64,000 nt of DNA from Symbiodinium natans. Its lineage: Eukaryota > Sar > Dinophyceae > Suessiales > Symbiodiniaceae. Shown piece after piece: positions 41,865 to 51,679 of this stretch (its first letter is position 1; each line of letters starts with the position of its first letter). The stretch covers positions 446,501-510,500 of the forward strand of contig CAJNDS010002244.1 of assembly GCA_905221605.1 (NCBI GenBank), in the 5' to 3' direction. Below the pieces are notes generated by a model, which was not told the DNA's origin, searched no databases, and was given only the letters and a program-made list of their open reading frames with translations. Position numbers and translations under genes: made by a program.

Positions 41865-42260
41865 CAGTAGAGGAATATTCCTGAAAGAGTCACCCTGGCT
41901 CGAAGTGCAGGTGTGTGCTGCAACCTCAGAGGTTTCGGGCCCTTTGCCCTGAACCATAACATAAGGATTGCAGGCAATCCCCCTAAACCCTAAACCCTTC
42001 AGTCAATATAAGGGGCCCCTGCATGGCTTAAGGCATGTACCTTGATTTAGCGATATTGGGCCCACCTGACAGCCCCTCCCAAAATCCCACCCCGCTGCAG
42101 AGGGACAGTGAACCCAATAATCCTTCATCAAGGACTGTCGGTTTAGGGTTTAGGGTTTAGGGTTTAGGGTTCCATTTTACGATTTAAGGTTTGGGACCCT
42201 TTGAAGCCTAAACCCTAAGCCGTAAACCCCCATTCGTGCTAGACAGGGGGGCAAAAATAA

Positions 42261-42318
42261 CAAACCCTAAACCCTAAACCCTAAACCCTAAACCCTAAAC
42301 CCTAAACCCTAAACCCTA
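42261..42318 (-). repeat. Telomeric tract (CCCTAAA)n, 8 units
   Basis: C-strand tract; a G-strand tract (42140-42170) lies upstream in inverted orientation. Confidence 0.9.
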
Positions 42319-42411
42319 CTGACTCCTGAGACAAAAAGAAGGCTGGGGAGTGGTGGTCTCGCTCTCCTCGGCTGCGGGGCGACGGCTGCTCGGGTTTGGG
42401 CTTAGGGTTTG

Positions 42412-42588
42412 GTCTTTATATTCTTAGGGTGGTTAAGGATTCAGGGTTTAGGGTTTAGGGTTTAGGGTTTAGGGTTTAGGGTTTAGGGGTCTCTGATTCT
42501 TAGGGTGGTTAAGGATTCAGGGTTTAGGGCTTCGGGTTTAGGGTTTAGGGGTCTCTGATTCTTAGGGTGGTTAAGGATTCAGGGTTTT
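42412..42588 (+). repeat. Minisatellite, 3 copies of a unit containing TTTAGGG
   Basis: The block TTCTTAGGGTGGTTAAGGAT then TCAGGGTTT occurs at about 42420, 42498 and 42560, separated by telomeric units of different number (longer after copy 1, shorter after copy 2). Confidence 0.85.
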
Positions 42589-42649
42589 TTAGTGGGCTGG
42601 CACGGTGTCAGGGATGTTCATATGGGAGGATTGCTCTCATGAGGGTCCC

Positions 42650-42871
42650 CTTTCCGGGAGACATGCGTGGTGAGAGAATCTGTTCTCAGCGGGTGTCTTT
42701 ACGGGTGTCTTGACGGGGACCTTAATTTTCAATGGCTTGTTGATGAGAACTTCAACCCAAATGAAAGCAGTATAGAGACGACTGGATGTGGGAATCAGCA
42801 GAGGCTGGTTCTTGGAAAGGAAGCATGTAAAACTAGAGCGCTGCCGGCAAACAAGAGCTTCCCAGGCTTTA
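42650..42871 (+). CDS. Exon ending at element D2
   Basis: Long convincing frame: CVVRESVLSGCLYGCLDGDL, NFQWLVDENFNPNESSIET, RLVLGKEACKTRALPANK, SFPGFM. It ends where element D2 begins; GTGGGG at about 42872 is a possible donor. Function unknown. Confidence 0.65.
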
Positions 42872-42872
42872 T

Positions 42873-42969
42873 GTGGGGGTTGACGAAAATAGGGGGCCCC
42901 CAATATGGACCCAAAGAGTAGGATTCTCTTACAATAAAAAGGGCCCCAACTTAGTGGTTCAAAACCCAA
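42873..42969. repeat. Element D2
   Basis: TGGGGGTTGACGAAAATAGG … GACCCAAAGAGTAGGATTC … GGCCCCAAC; immediately follows the exon 42650-42871. Right terminus diverged. Confidence 0.7.
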
Positions 42970-43011
42970 CTTTTCAACTTTTGGCCTCTTGCAAGGCAGT
43001 CTTATTCTGAA

Positions 43012-43087
43012 AGTTTGAACTTTTTACCCCATGGACATTTGGAGGTACACCCTGAGCCTTGATCAGAAGCCAGGAGGGGCGTATGGC
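43012..43087 (+). CDS. Candidate exon
   Basis: Frame MDIWRYTLSLDQKPGGAY, followed by GGCTAG (possible GC donor). May continue the gene of 42650-42871 after element D2. Confidence 0.4.
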
Positions 43088-43465
43088 TAGGGTGTAGGCC
43101 TTCGGGGATTGAGAGTTTGAGGGCTGCATGGCATGAGCAGAATCCTGCTCTTAGCCCGTAGTTGAGGAGGACTCGGCTATTCCCCAAATAGAATAGCCCA
43201 ATCCCTCCCCCCAAAAATTAGGAGCATACCAGAAAGTATGTGGGATCACCCTCAAGCCAGAATCTAGCTAGACCCTACACCTTCACCCCCTGCTGAAGGC
43301 TAACCCTGAACACTAAAACCGTAAATGCCCGAAACCCTAAACCCTAATTGAAGGCCATTGGGCTCTCTGGATCTTCCCAAGGTTTGGATCTGCCGCCGGC
43401 ACTTCGACCAAATCTCGGGCACGTCGCATGCCTGCAGCTAGGGTTTAGGGTTTAGGGTTTAGGGT

Positions 43466-43590
43466 TAATATAGGAAATATTATTAATCGTATTCCCCTAG
43501 GGTCCCTATGTAATTATACTATAATAACCCCCAAAGCCTTATGCTATATTAACCCCCAAAACCTTATTGCAATTAATCAGGCCCCTATAT
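43466..43590. repeat. Element C4 (inner segment duplicated)
   Basis: AATATAGGAAATATTATTAAT … CCCCTAGGGTCCCTATG … the AACCCCCAAAGCCTTAT block occurs twice … AATTAATCAGGCCCCTA. Telomeric tract directly left. Confidence 0.75.
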
Positions 43591-43608
43591 TTGGCGATCT
43601 CTTCTCAG

Positions 43609-43700
43609 GTGAAGTGCAGTGGAAAGGTTGCATAGGAAAAAGGCTTCTTGCGGCAAAGTGCCCTAAGCTTCTCAGTTTCCATTGCCTCATGCACCCAGAG
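43609..43700 (+). CDS. Exon after element C4
   Basis: Acceptor TTCTCAG at 43602-43608, just downstream of C4; frame EVQWKGCIGKRLLAAKCPKL then LSFHCLMHPE; donor GTGTTG at 43701. Function unknown. Confidence 0.6.
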
Positions 43701-44534
43701 GTGTTGAGCTAGGGTATGCAAAGTTTCTTCGTTGGGTTTCATCTGAGAGTATGCTCTATCACTAGGCTAAATCCACGACAGCACACCTAAACCCCAAAAC
43801 CCCTAGACCTTACCCCTTTCCCCTAAACCGTAATAATCCCGAAAAAACAGAAAAAGGTCTAAACCCTGATGCCCCTTGTGGTGTAGCGTTCGGCTGCTTG
43901 GCGGGTGGCAAGACAAAGCTGAAAACCTGCGGCCCAAACTAGGTGAAAAACATCGACTATGTACACTATCTAATATATCATATATCATAGAATGCCATAT
44001 CGCATAACATACTATACTATACATTCATAATACGAGTAATCCTGAGAATAGTAAAAGCTACACGAATAGAGAATAATCATAGCAGTAATAATGAATAGAT
44101 AAAGAAATATAAATAAGAAGAAGAACATTAGTAGTATTATATATATATATGTATAATCTGACTGCAGAGCCATAGCTGTGAGGCTCCAAGATCTCAGCTC
44201 TGGGCCTGGGCCTCACGCGGGCGAAATGGCGGCGGGGACTTCGCGGATAGTGGGTTTAAGGGTTTCGGGGTTTAGGGTTTAGGGGTTTAGGGTTGAAGTG
44301 GCAAGCCTGTTGCAAAAGGGTCCAGGGTTGATGGTGACTTCAGTGGTTGAGGGTTGAGGGTTTGAAGGTGAGGGGCTTCCGGGGCCCAGGGACTCACGGT
44401 TTAGGGTTTAGGGGGCTAAAGTGCAGGGTTGGGGTTTCTAGGGCTCCCGGGTTTTGATTGTGTGTTCGGGTTGGGGATTTAGGTGTTCAACAGTTCGTTG
44501 TGTGTCTGGCCTTGGTGAACGGGTTCAGGCTCCC

Positions 44535-44600
44535 TCAAAAGCCCCTTTAATTAAACCAAAAAAGGTACCCTGCTCATTTCTCGGTTATTCTTGGGTCTAG
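44535..44600. repeat. Element M2
   Basis: AAGCCCCTTTAATTAAACC … GGTACCC … TTATTCTTGGG, matching M1. Confidence 0.45.
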
Positions 44601-44710
44601 GGGGTTCAAGGGTACGTCTACGTAGGGTTACAAGTACCCGAAAAAGGGTTATCAGTACAGTTAGCATACGTATAACCCTAATTTTAAAAACCCCTGAACC
44701 TCCTAAGTAA
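44589..44710 (+). repeat. Element A14
   Basis: CTTGGGTCTAGGGGGTTCAA … CCCCTGAACCTCCTAAGTAAG; its right end serves as acceptor for the exon at 44711. Element M2 overlaps its left end. Confidence 0.65.
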
Positions 44711-44899
44711 GCCATGAATCCTGAAGCCCGAACACTCGACTTGCGCAAGAGAGAGATGTTTGACGGTTCTGAGAAAGGTTTTTACAGGCCGAAAACCCAA
44801 AGCCGAATTTTACCCCAGCAAGACCAGCTTAGAGCAAGACAGATTTGGGGAACGTTCCCCACACTGTTGGAGTTTGCTTCTAACCGCATGCATGTGTAG
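44711..44899 (+). CDS. Terminal exon after element A14
   Basis: Follows the CCTAAGTAAG end of A14. Frame NPEARTLDLRKREMFDGSEK, then GFYRPKTQSRILPQQDQLR, then RARQIWGTFPTLLEFASNR to TAG at 44897. Good residue composition; function unknown. Confidence 0.6.
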   Translation, partial: AMNPEARTLDLRKREMFDGSEKGFYRPKTQSRILPQQDQLRARQIWGTFPTLLEFASNRMHV

Positions 44900-44932
44900 G
44901 GCCTAGGCCGGAGCCTCAGCAGTCCGGTTTAG

Positions 44933-45073
44933 GAATGCGTACAAAGTTTCGTTCCATTCATGCCGCGTTGGCATCCACACCCTTTCCGAGGGTCTACTAC
45001 TCTGCAGTGCCAACGGATGGTGGTTTCCTCGACGTGGTGTCCTCAGGGTGTATTGTTTCAGGGTCCCATCATG
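44933..45073 (+). CDS. Exon, function unknown
   Basis: After GGTTTAG the frame reads KFRSIHAALASTPFPRVYYS, AVPTDGGFLDVVSSG, CIVSGSHHG and stops at canonical donor GTGAGT (45074). Confidence 0.65.
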
Positions 45074-45162
45074 GTGAGTTTGTCAGCTTTGACACTATGC
45101 CTATGGAAACCCCCCAAAAAAGACTTATTCCTTATAAGGGCAATATAGGATTTTCCTCTTCT

Positions 45163-45197
<35 letters not shown>

Positions 45198-45306
45198 CGC
45201 GGGGTCTTGCTGAAGACGATACTGCTACAGCAGGACGATCTTTTATCTCGTACATTGCCTTTTTTAGGGTTTAGGGTTTAGGGTTTAGGGTTTAAACCTT
45301 CAGCCC

Positions 45307-45482
45307 CTACATGGAGGTTCAAGGGTAGAGTTATAAGTAGGGTAAGAATAGAGTACATATACACAGAGACTCCAATACCCCTTAGGAACCCTCTTAGATT
45401 GTTAAGGAAGTTATTCCTTAAATAAGGGGTATGGGAGTCCCAGGGTAACACTATTTCTAAACACACATGAACCTCCAAGTAG
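45307..45482. repeat. Element A15 carrying nested element F2
   Basis: CTACATGGAGGTTCAAGGG … ACATGAACCTCCAAGTAG; a complete F-family palindrome (about 45370-45441) interrupts the middle. Confidence 0.8.
45370..45441. repeat. Element F2 nested in A15
   Basis: GACTCCAATACCCCTTAGG … TTATTCCTTAAATAAGGGG … TATGGGAGTC. Confidence 0.8.
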
Positions 45483-45845
45483 GCCTAAACCCTAAACCCT
45501 AAACCCTAAACCCAAGTGACTCTTCCTGACAGAGGTCGAGGAGCCTACCTCTGCTCGAAGAGCCCCCCTACGCACAGAGGAGGAGGATGAGGCTTTTCCT
45601 AGAGAGACCAATAGTTTCTGGATTTAGGGTTTAGGGTTTAGGGTATAGTGGATGTCACTCCTTATTGTTTGTGTTGTTTTGCTTCTACGAGGTTCCTTCT
45701 ACCCGAGATATGTTCACGCAGCCTCCCGGGGTTACCTACCAGGATGACCTAACGTTCAACAACCCTCATGTTTGTGTAAGTGTTTGGGTACAGCTTATTC
45801 GAGATTACTGGCGCAAAGGTTCACAGGGCTTCTGCAGATGAGTTC

Positions 45846-45907
45846 TGAACCCTAAACCCTTAACCCTAAACCCTAAACCCTAAACCCTAAACCCTAAACC
45901 CTAAACC
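45846..45907 (-). repeat. Telomeric tract (CCCTAAA)n
   Basis: About 8 units; left flank of duplicated segment copy 2. Confidence 0.9.
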
Positions 45908-45926
45908 GAACCCTAAGCCCTAAACC

Positions 45927-46052
45927 CCTCTGAGCCAGAGTCCATCTTGTGGGCCAGAAATCACAAGACCACACAGGGACCGGTGCTGTCATCCGCAAGC
46001 GCCTTGCGTAGCTTCCATTCCGCACCAGCCCAGGAGTGGTGCAGGGCTACAC
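45927..46052. repeat. 125-bp duplicated segment, copy 2, bounded by CCCTAAA
   Basis: Second copy. One frame reads SEPESILWARNHKTTQGP and is open throughout here but has a TAG in copy 1. Confidence 0.93.
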
Positions 46053-46164
46053 CCTAAACCCTAAACCCTCGGGAGAGCGTTCAGTCATCTCAGCGCGCCA
46101 GCGGCAGACTGGCGAGCTTCCGGTGGATGTCAGATGGCCAATGTGCAAGCTTCTGAATACAGAC

Positions 46165-46281
46165 TTTGGTCTGGGATGCTCACCCTTTTACTAGCAGCTC
46201 CTTGATATAAAAGGGCTCATAGTAGCCCCTATGATCATCCCTATGAAGGAGCTGTTAGTACAAGGGAAAACATCCCAAACT
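46165..46281. repeat. Element B7
   Basis: TTTGGTCTGGGATGCTCACC … TAGCAGCTCCTTGATA … TATGAAGGAGCTGTTAGTA … AAAACATCCCAAACT. Confidence 0.8.
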
Positions 46282-46538
46282 GTGGCGCTAGTCGACCGAT
46301 CGCTCAAGCTGAAGCCTACGTTCTTTGGCCACAGCATCGCCCTCCATCCGCTGCCAGCATTGATTCTCAAGTGGTCCTAAACCCTAAACCCTAAACCCTA
46401 AACCCTAAACGGTTAGGTTGTAAGAGTCTGAATGAAGGGAACAGGTCCCCCAACGTGAGCAGGGCCCTCGGAATTTCCAACGTTCAGTGGCCTCACTAGA
46501 AGCCCAAATGTAGAATCCGCCTCCAAAGGAAGGGAACC

Positions 46539-46796
46539 CTAACAAATTCCCTTTGCAGCGTCTTTGCATTTTGCGATTCGGGCCTCAGTTTGCTCTAGGG
46601 GCATCAAGGGGCCTTGGGCGTTGTAGGGGGAATATCCCTTAAAGCATCTTAAGCCGAATATCGGGGGGGTCACTTCGTGTTTCTTGCTCGACGCAAGCAG
46701 GTGCCTCTTAGCCAGCGCGGGGACTTGGAACCCGGGCTGGGGTTGGTGTTCATGTTGAGATGGGCATGATGGGCCTGCTGTCAGGTGGGGTTGCAT
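46539..46796 (-). CDS. Possible minus-strand coding segment
   Basis: Minus frame ends with LEQTEARIAKCKDAAKGIC at a stop at 46539; the plus strand is partly open too. Strand and reality uncertain. Confidence 0.25.
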   Translation of the reverse strand: MQPHLTAGPSCPSQHEHQPQPGFQVPALAKRHLLASSKKHEVTPPIFGLRCFKGYSPYNAQGPLMPLEQTEARIAKCKDAAKGIC

Positions 46797-46909
46797 TTAA
46801 GGGTTTGGGTTTGGGTCTGGGTTTAGGGTTTATGGTCCGGTTTCAGGGACAAACGTAATTTGGGGTTTATGCTGCTGGTAAGGGGAGTGTCGTCAATCAT
46901 GGGCTAGGA

Positions 46910-47143
46910 TTGCAGAGACTTTGGGGCAGGAAGGGAGGGTGCTGTTATAATACGGGGCCCGACCGTATGATTGTAAGCTTAACTAGGGAGGATTGGGGTC
47001 TCTGGGATTTCCTTGCAGTTCGGGATGTTTCGGGTTTCGGCTCTGAGATAACGGCCAGCTGTGCAGCCCTGAGGGTGCTAGAGGATGCTTCTCCGGACGC
47101 GCATAGAACCCTCCTAAGCTATCGTTTAGGGCTTCGGGCTTAG
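46910..47143 (+). CDS. Possible coding segment
   Basis: Plus frame reads IVSLTREDWGLWDFLAVRD then SCAALRVLEDASPDAHRTL; it ends in degenerate telomeric units. No motif recognised. Confidence 0.3.
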   Translation: MQRLWGRKGGCCYNTGPDRMIVSLTREDWGLWDFLAVRDVSGFGSEITASCAALRVLEDASPDAHRTLLSYRLGLRA

Positions 47144-47149
47144 GGCTTA

Positions 47150-48074
47150 GAGTTTATGCATCTTCATGAACATATGTTTTTTAAGGCCCAAGAGTCAGCT
47201 TAAGTTGTTTGCGCCCGCTGAGCCTAACCCGCAGAACCCGGAGTGTAGGTCTCAGTTTATAGGGTTTTGGGCTTAGGGCTGAGAATCCCTCAGCGGCACA
47301 CAAGGTGGCGAAGCCTCACGCGAGACTTGTGGCAGAGGCGCGCTGAGCTCCCTTGTGGGTTTGGGGTTTCTAAACCCTCGGCCCTAAACGCCTAAACCCT
47401 AAACCGCAACACATGGGTTACCCTGATGATCTTGTGGTGGCAGCTTTAGGGCTTGCCTCAAGGGACTACAGGGACCTTAGGGGTCATGCAGGGGCCTCTT
47501 AGGTATGCAGCGACTATGTGAGGTTTATATAGGGGTTATATAGGGGAGTAAGATTACAGAATCTGCCCTGTGGCCTGCGTTTTTACATACCATAGATCTC
47601 GAAGATTAAGGGTCCCTTCAAGGGGTCCCCAACCCCAGAGTATCTCTAGAGAGAGGGTGGGGATGATCGAAGTAAAATCATCTCCTTACATCTCTGTATT
47701 AACGAAAGGGTTTAGAGGGGAGATGGTCTAGAGCTACAAGTATGGCAACTACACTTATGACCTTCTTTGGGGTACGTATAACCTTATAACTACCCCGAAA
47801 CCCTAAACCCTAAACCCTACTTCTAACCACCCAAATAAACCTCCCAGGGTAGGGGTTCTAGGCCATGCTTCGCTGCACGCAGGGGCCTAGCTGTTCTCTC
47901 AGCTCTGCGAGGCGAACGCCAAAGGCACCTGGTGTTTAGGTTTAGGGTTTAGGGTTTGGGGTTTGGGGTTTGGGGTTTGGTTCAGGTCTCAGCATCAAGG
48001 CGATGTTTGCGATGTTCCCCCTTCCAGGAGCCGTCTTTTCACAGTAGTTCCCCCTGTTCTGATAACTGGTGCAG
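47150..48074. other. Non-coding stretch
   Basis: No exon recognised; holds element A16, scattered G-strand units and a G-strand tract at 47936-47980. Confidence 0.4.
47705..47850. repeat. Element A16 with telomeric units inside right arm
   Basis: TACAAGTATGGCAACTAC … ATAACTACCCC, then CGAAACCCTAAACCCTAAA inserted, then ACTTCTAACCACCCAAATAAA-CCTCCC. Left terminus unclear. Confidence 0.6.
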
Positions 48075-48177
48075 ACACACCTCAGGGATCCCCTAAGACC
48101 CAAAGGGATTGAGCTGCCAGAGTTCCTACAAAGGTATAGTTTGGAGTTCAATCTGCGGGGATCTTGGGTCGGGCTAG
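48075..48177 (+). CDS. Exon, function unknown
   Basis: Acceptor GTGCAG; frame LRDPLRPKGIELPEFLQRYS then LEFNLRGSWVGL; donor GTAAGG at 48178. Confidence 0.55.
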
Positions 48178-48222
48178 GTAAGGCGCTTAGGATCGAGGAT
48201 GCTGTCTTCCTGCCGAATGGAT

Positions 48223-48341
48223 GCTTGGAGGTTCAAGGGTACTTAGAAGTAGGGTCACAAGTACCCTGAATAGGGCTGTAAGTATAGTTGCCATACTTTT
48301 CAACCTACTTCTAATTCTAGCTACCCATGAACCTCTAAGTG
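48223..48341. repeat. Element A17
   Basis: TGCTTGGAGGTTCAAGGG … CCCATGAACCTCTAAGTG: TG on both sides. Confidence 0.85.
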
Positions 48342-49217
48342 TTGCATCTAGGTGTAGAACCGGAGCAGATGCCACAACTGAGACATAAAGGCTGGGCTGA
48401 GGCCAGCGTAGCGATGTCCTGTCAGGCTCCGTTACGAAGCCTCGGTTCCTAGTGTACAGCATTGGGTTCAGGGTTTAGGGTTTAGGGTAAGGCATTTTTC
48501 TTTCTTTCAGGGTAGTGGGCTTCTTGGTGGCTCTGCGATGCTGGCGCTCTCCAGAGAGACCACCTTAAGAAGGGAATGTACTGGCCTTGCTACTGCGTAT
48601 GCCTGCATGCCTTAAAGGTGCAACCCATATCTCGGGCCTGGCTTATCTTGGATTCAAACTGAGGGCCCTAAACTGTCTAAGGCATATTCCGGGATCATAC
48701 ACCCTAAACCCTAAGCCCCCCTTGTGTGAGAGCATCTTGCGCAGGCGATGCCCTGTGCAACTGCCACGTCTTCCGACTTCCTTCGGGGCATGCCATCTAG
48801 GTTTTCGGGTTTTAGGGTTTAGGGTCACTGAAAACGTGCAGGTTGAAGCTGCAAGCTTTCGGCGTCAGGGATTCCGGGCTGCGGAGGGCTTGGGGGGGTC
48901 AGGCGCTTTAGGGTTCAGGAAGGTCCCCTAAACCCTAAACCCTGAACCCTAAACCCTAAACCCTTGTAGGGTTTTGGGCTAGGGAGGGATGTGCTGCGCA
49001 CTGTCAAACCACTCTGGGGCGACTCTATGAACACGCTCCGACTGAGCAGTCTGCGGTGTAGGTTTAGGGTTTAGGGTTTAGGGTTTAGGGTTTAGGAAAC
49101 CCGAAACCCTAAACCCTAAAGGTTCGCTATGGCAGGCCCCACGTGCATGCAAGAAAATGAAGGAGCCCAGGGTCTTGCAACGAAGTTCCTTCGGCTTCGG
49201 GCGAAGATCGTCATGAA

Positions 49218-49331
49218 TCCGAGTTGTTTCGTTTTTCGGCTCCATCGTGCTCGTGTTGCATAAGCCGGAAGCCTTTCAATTAACCTTCGTCATCAACAGG
49301 ACTTTCATAGCAGTGTTGAAGGCACCAGGTC
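49218..49331 (+). CDS. Exon 1 (visible) of multi-exon gene ending at 50991
   Basis: Frame VVSFFGSIVLVLHKPEAFQL then TFVINRTFIAVLKAP, hydrophobic and beta/membrane-like. Followed by donor GTCCCC. The plus-strand exons from here to 50991 are tentatively one gene of unknown function. Confidence 0.5.
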
Positions 49332-49547
49332 CCCATCAGTTCCTTGACAGTTCAGGATCATTGTATGCCCCCCCCCCCCGGCCAGGCACAGGACAGCGAT
49401 GGCAAGGACGGCTTATGCAACTTCCGGCATAATCCTCGTCGTGGTGTTCTGCCGAGCGAGTTGCCCTCATTGGAGTGTAAACGTCATCTGTCTGAGTATA
49501 GTTAAAACAGGGTTTGCCTGACCCACGAAATCCAAAACATTTCTAGA

Positions 49548-49653
49548 CCAGGCCCTCGCCCTGTGCCGTGTCCTGAACACTCTTCTCTGGACCTCTACTC
49601 TTCAGCTCCACCAGATCCTCACAAGAATTACTCGGCTCCATTCTGCTCGATGA
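49548..49653 (+). CDS. Exon of unknown gene (49.2-51.0 kb)
   Basis: Acceptor AGACCAG; frame ALALCRVLNTLLWTSTLQL then HQILTRITRLHSAR; leucine-rich helix. Confidence 0.5.
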
Positions 49654-49726
49654 ATTTTCCCTTGTTTCGGCATGACCAACAAAGAATGGAGTGTACAGGT
49701 ACTCTCTAAACCCTAAGCCCTAAGCC

Positions 49727-49839
49727 CGAATCTACCGAGCACCAGCTTTGGGAGGAGGATGCCTGCTCCCCCGAAGAGAAGCAGGGCCTACTTGGAGGCA
49801 TCATATGGTTTCTTCGCATTCCCCGCATCGAACAAAGGG
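49727..49839 (+). CDS. Exon of unknown gene (49.2-51.0 kb)
   Basis: Frame ESTEHQLWEEDACSPEEKQG then LLGGIIWFLRIPRIEQR; donor GTGAGG at 49840. The start abuts degenerate CCCTAA units. Confidence 0.6.
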
Positions 49840-49858
49840 GTGAGGGCTTAGGGTTTTT

Positions 49859-49972
49859 AGGAGCGTTCAACTTGGGACTGTCAGAACGCCCCCAAAGCCG
49901 TCCAATAGCCCTTGGTCCAGGAGGGATATTGAGCTTCCTCGGTTCCATCCTCATCAGAATTGGGGGCCATAT
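49859..49972 (+). CDS. Exon of unknown gene (49.2-51.0 kb)
   Basis: After GTTTTTAG the frame reads AFNLGLSERPQSRPIALGPG then GILSFLGSILIRIGGH, with canonical donor GTGAGC following. The preceding intron would be only about 20 nt, so either this or 49727-49839 is one continuous exon (the frame is open through both). Confidence 0.5.
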
Positions 49973-50189
49973 GTGAGCGTACGACTTGTGTCCTTGATCC
50001 AGGCCAGAGGCTCGAAACAGTCTGCGCAGACATGGGAGCTGCGACTGGCTTCTTCACATAGGGTGCTACTTGGTATAGGGGTTTTGGGGTTTAGGGTTTA
50101 GGGATTAGGGTGCTATGAAGCACAAATCGTGTGTTGATGCCGTGCCTAGACGGTCAGCATGGTGCGTCGACTTCCTGTGAATCACGCCC

Positions 50190-50247
50190 GCTTGCTTCAG
50201 GCCCGCTGGATGACGACGATGACGAGGCCTGGCGACCGAGGGAAAAC
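50190..50247 (+). CDS. Exon with Asp-rich stretch
   Basis: Frame LASGPLDDDDDEAWRPREN ends at canonical donor GTGAGT (50248). Confidence 0.5.
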
Positions 50248-50341
50248 GTGAGTCTTCCATGGGCTCATAGAAGCTGCGAGCATTCTGCCGCGCAGGTGCA
50301 AACAGATCTCCCAGGGTACGCTTCACCTCTGGTAGACGGCG

Positions 50342-50470
50342 ATGAGGATCGCGCTTCTTGCTTATGATGCTGAAAGTAATTCAAGAAGAGGCTGCCACAA
50401 CCGCCTTCTAATCAACTCTCTGACTTTCCGCGACCCTGTGTGTGACAGAATGCCCAAATGTTTCACTGGG
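50342..50470 (+). CDS. Candidate exon
   Basis: Frame IALLAYDAESNSRRGCHNRL then DPVCDRMPKCFTGIKD; possible donor GTAGGT at about 50480. Phase to its neighbours not resolved. Confidence 0.4.
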
Positions 50471-50506
50471 ATCAAGGATGTAGGTAGGAGCGTCCAGCAC
50501 CCTGAG

Positions 50507-50991
50507 ATACGGTCATCTCCCATTACGCCAGAGTAGACCTCCATGCCGCCTATGTTCCCGGCATTCTTGGAGATTGCAGTCCTCAAGTGATGCGCGCTGC
50601 CTGCGAAGTCATCTTCCCAATGGTCACAGGGCACCTGTTGATTGATGGCAACGAAGTTCGCAGGACACTCCAACATTGCCTCAACTTTTTCCATCCTTCC
50701 AAGAATGACCCCAAGACGCGAGAGACCTACAGCAATGGGCGGCCGGACCTCCCATTGGTGGTCTTCCTGCGGCGTATGTCCCCAGAGAAGCAGGTGGACA
50801 AGATCGTGGACTTGGTGAAGGAAGCAAGCCCACCAGGTGAACCTGAGCTTTGCCGATTTGCCATCACTGGCCATGGCGTTTCCTGGGAGTCGATTCACAC
50901 AGAGATGGAAGATCGACCAGGTGTGAACATGCCTGGGGTCGTCATCGAAGATCGGCTGGCATCTCTTGTTACTTCGTCGGACAAAGCCTAA
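50507..50991 (+). CDS. Large terminal exon, function unknown
   Basis: Frame opens after CCTGAG and runs about 160 codons: DLHAAYVPGILGDCSPQVM, ACEVIFPMVTGHLLIDGNEV, RRTLQHCLNFFHPSKNDPK, LPLVVFLRRMSPEKQVDKIV, ending VIEDRLASLVTSSDKA at TAA (50989-50991). The minus strand is also open (50362-50898), but the plus frame has more natural composition and continues upstream exons. No family recognised. Confidence 0.65.
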
Positions 50992-51165
50992 TATAGGGGC
51001 CTTGAAGGGTTTAGGGTTTAGGGTGTAGGGTTTAGGGTTTCGGGTTAGGGTTTCGGGTTTAGGGCGTTTAGGGCGTTTAGGGCGTTTAGGGTTTAGGGTT
51101 ATTCATCGAAGCCCAAGCTCTGGGGATTGCGGTGGTGGGTCTCAGAACAAGTGCTCCACTTCGTA

Positions 51166-51264
51166 GGCGTCAAATCATTAAAGCTTCCTGTGGAAAAAGA
51201 ATGCTCATCCTCAAAAAGACGAAGGGATGCTCTCGCAGTTTTTGCTCAGAAAAAGCGGACATGA
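51166..51264 (+). CDS. Candidate terminal exon
   Basis: After CGTAG the frame reads VKSLKLPVEKECSSSKRRRD then ALAVFAQKKRT to TGA (51262-51264). Basic tail; separated from the gene ending at 50991 by telomeric variants. Confidence 0.45.
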   Translation, partial: GVKSLKLPVEKECSSSKRRRDALAVFAQKKRT

Positions 51265-51326
51265 AGAAAGGGCCGTCAGCCGAAACCCCTATGCCTACGA
51301 ACCCTGCACCCCAGTGACAAAAAGCC

Positions 51327-51671
51327 TTACATCCCTAAACCCCTTAAACCCCTCAAACCCCTCAAACCCCTAAACCCCTAAACCCCCTACACCCCTAAAC
51401 CCCTTACACCCCCGAACCCCTTACACCCCTAAACCCCTTACACCCCTAGACCCCTTAAACCCCTAAACCCCTTACACCCCTAAACCCCTTAGCCCTGAAC
51501 CCTAAAACCCCCCTAAACCCTAAACCCCTTGCACCCCCAAACCCCCTTAAACCCCAAAACCCCTGAAACCTCTAAACCCGAAACCCCCACCCCTAACCCC
51601 CCTAAGCCCCTGAAACGCCTAGACCCTAAACCCCCCTAAACCCCTTACACCCCTAAACCCTAAACCCCTAG
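51327..51671 (-). repeat. Degenerate C-rich telomere-derived array
   Basis: About 345 nt of units such as CCCCTAAAC, CCCCTTACA, CCCTCAAAC. Extra C and TTACA variants distinguish it from the perfect heptamer tracts; it looks like an old tract diverged and amplified as an 11-14-nt unit. Confidence 0.88.
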
Positions 51672-51679
51672 GGTGACCC

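Noticed and set aside
50362-50898. 178-residue minus-strand frame
   Set aside because: Shadow of the plus-strand terminal exon ending at 50991; plus composition and upstream donors favour the plus strand.
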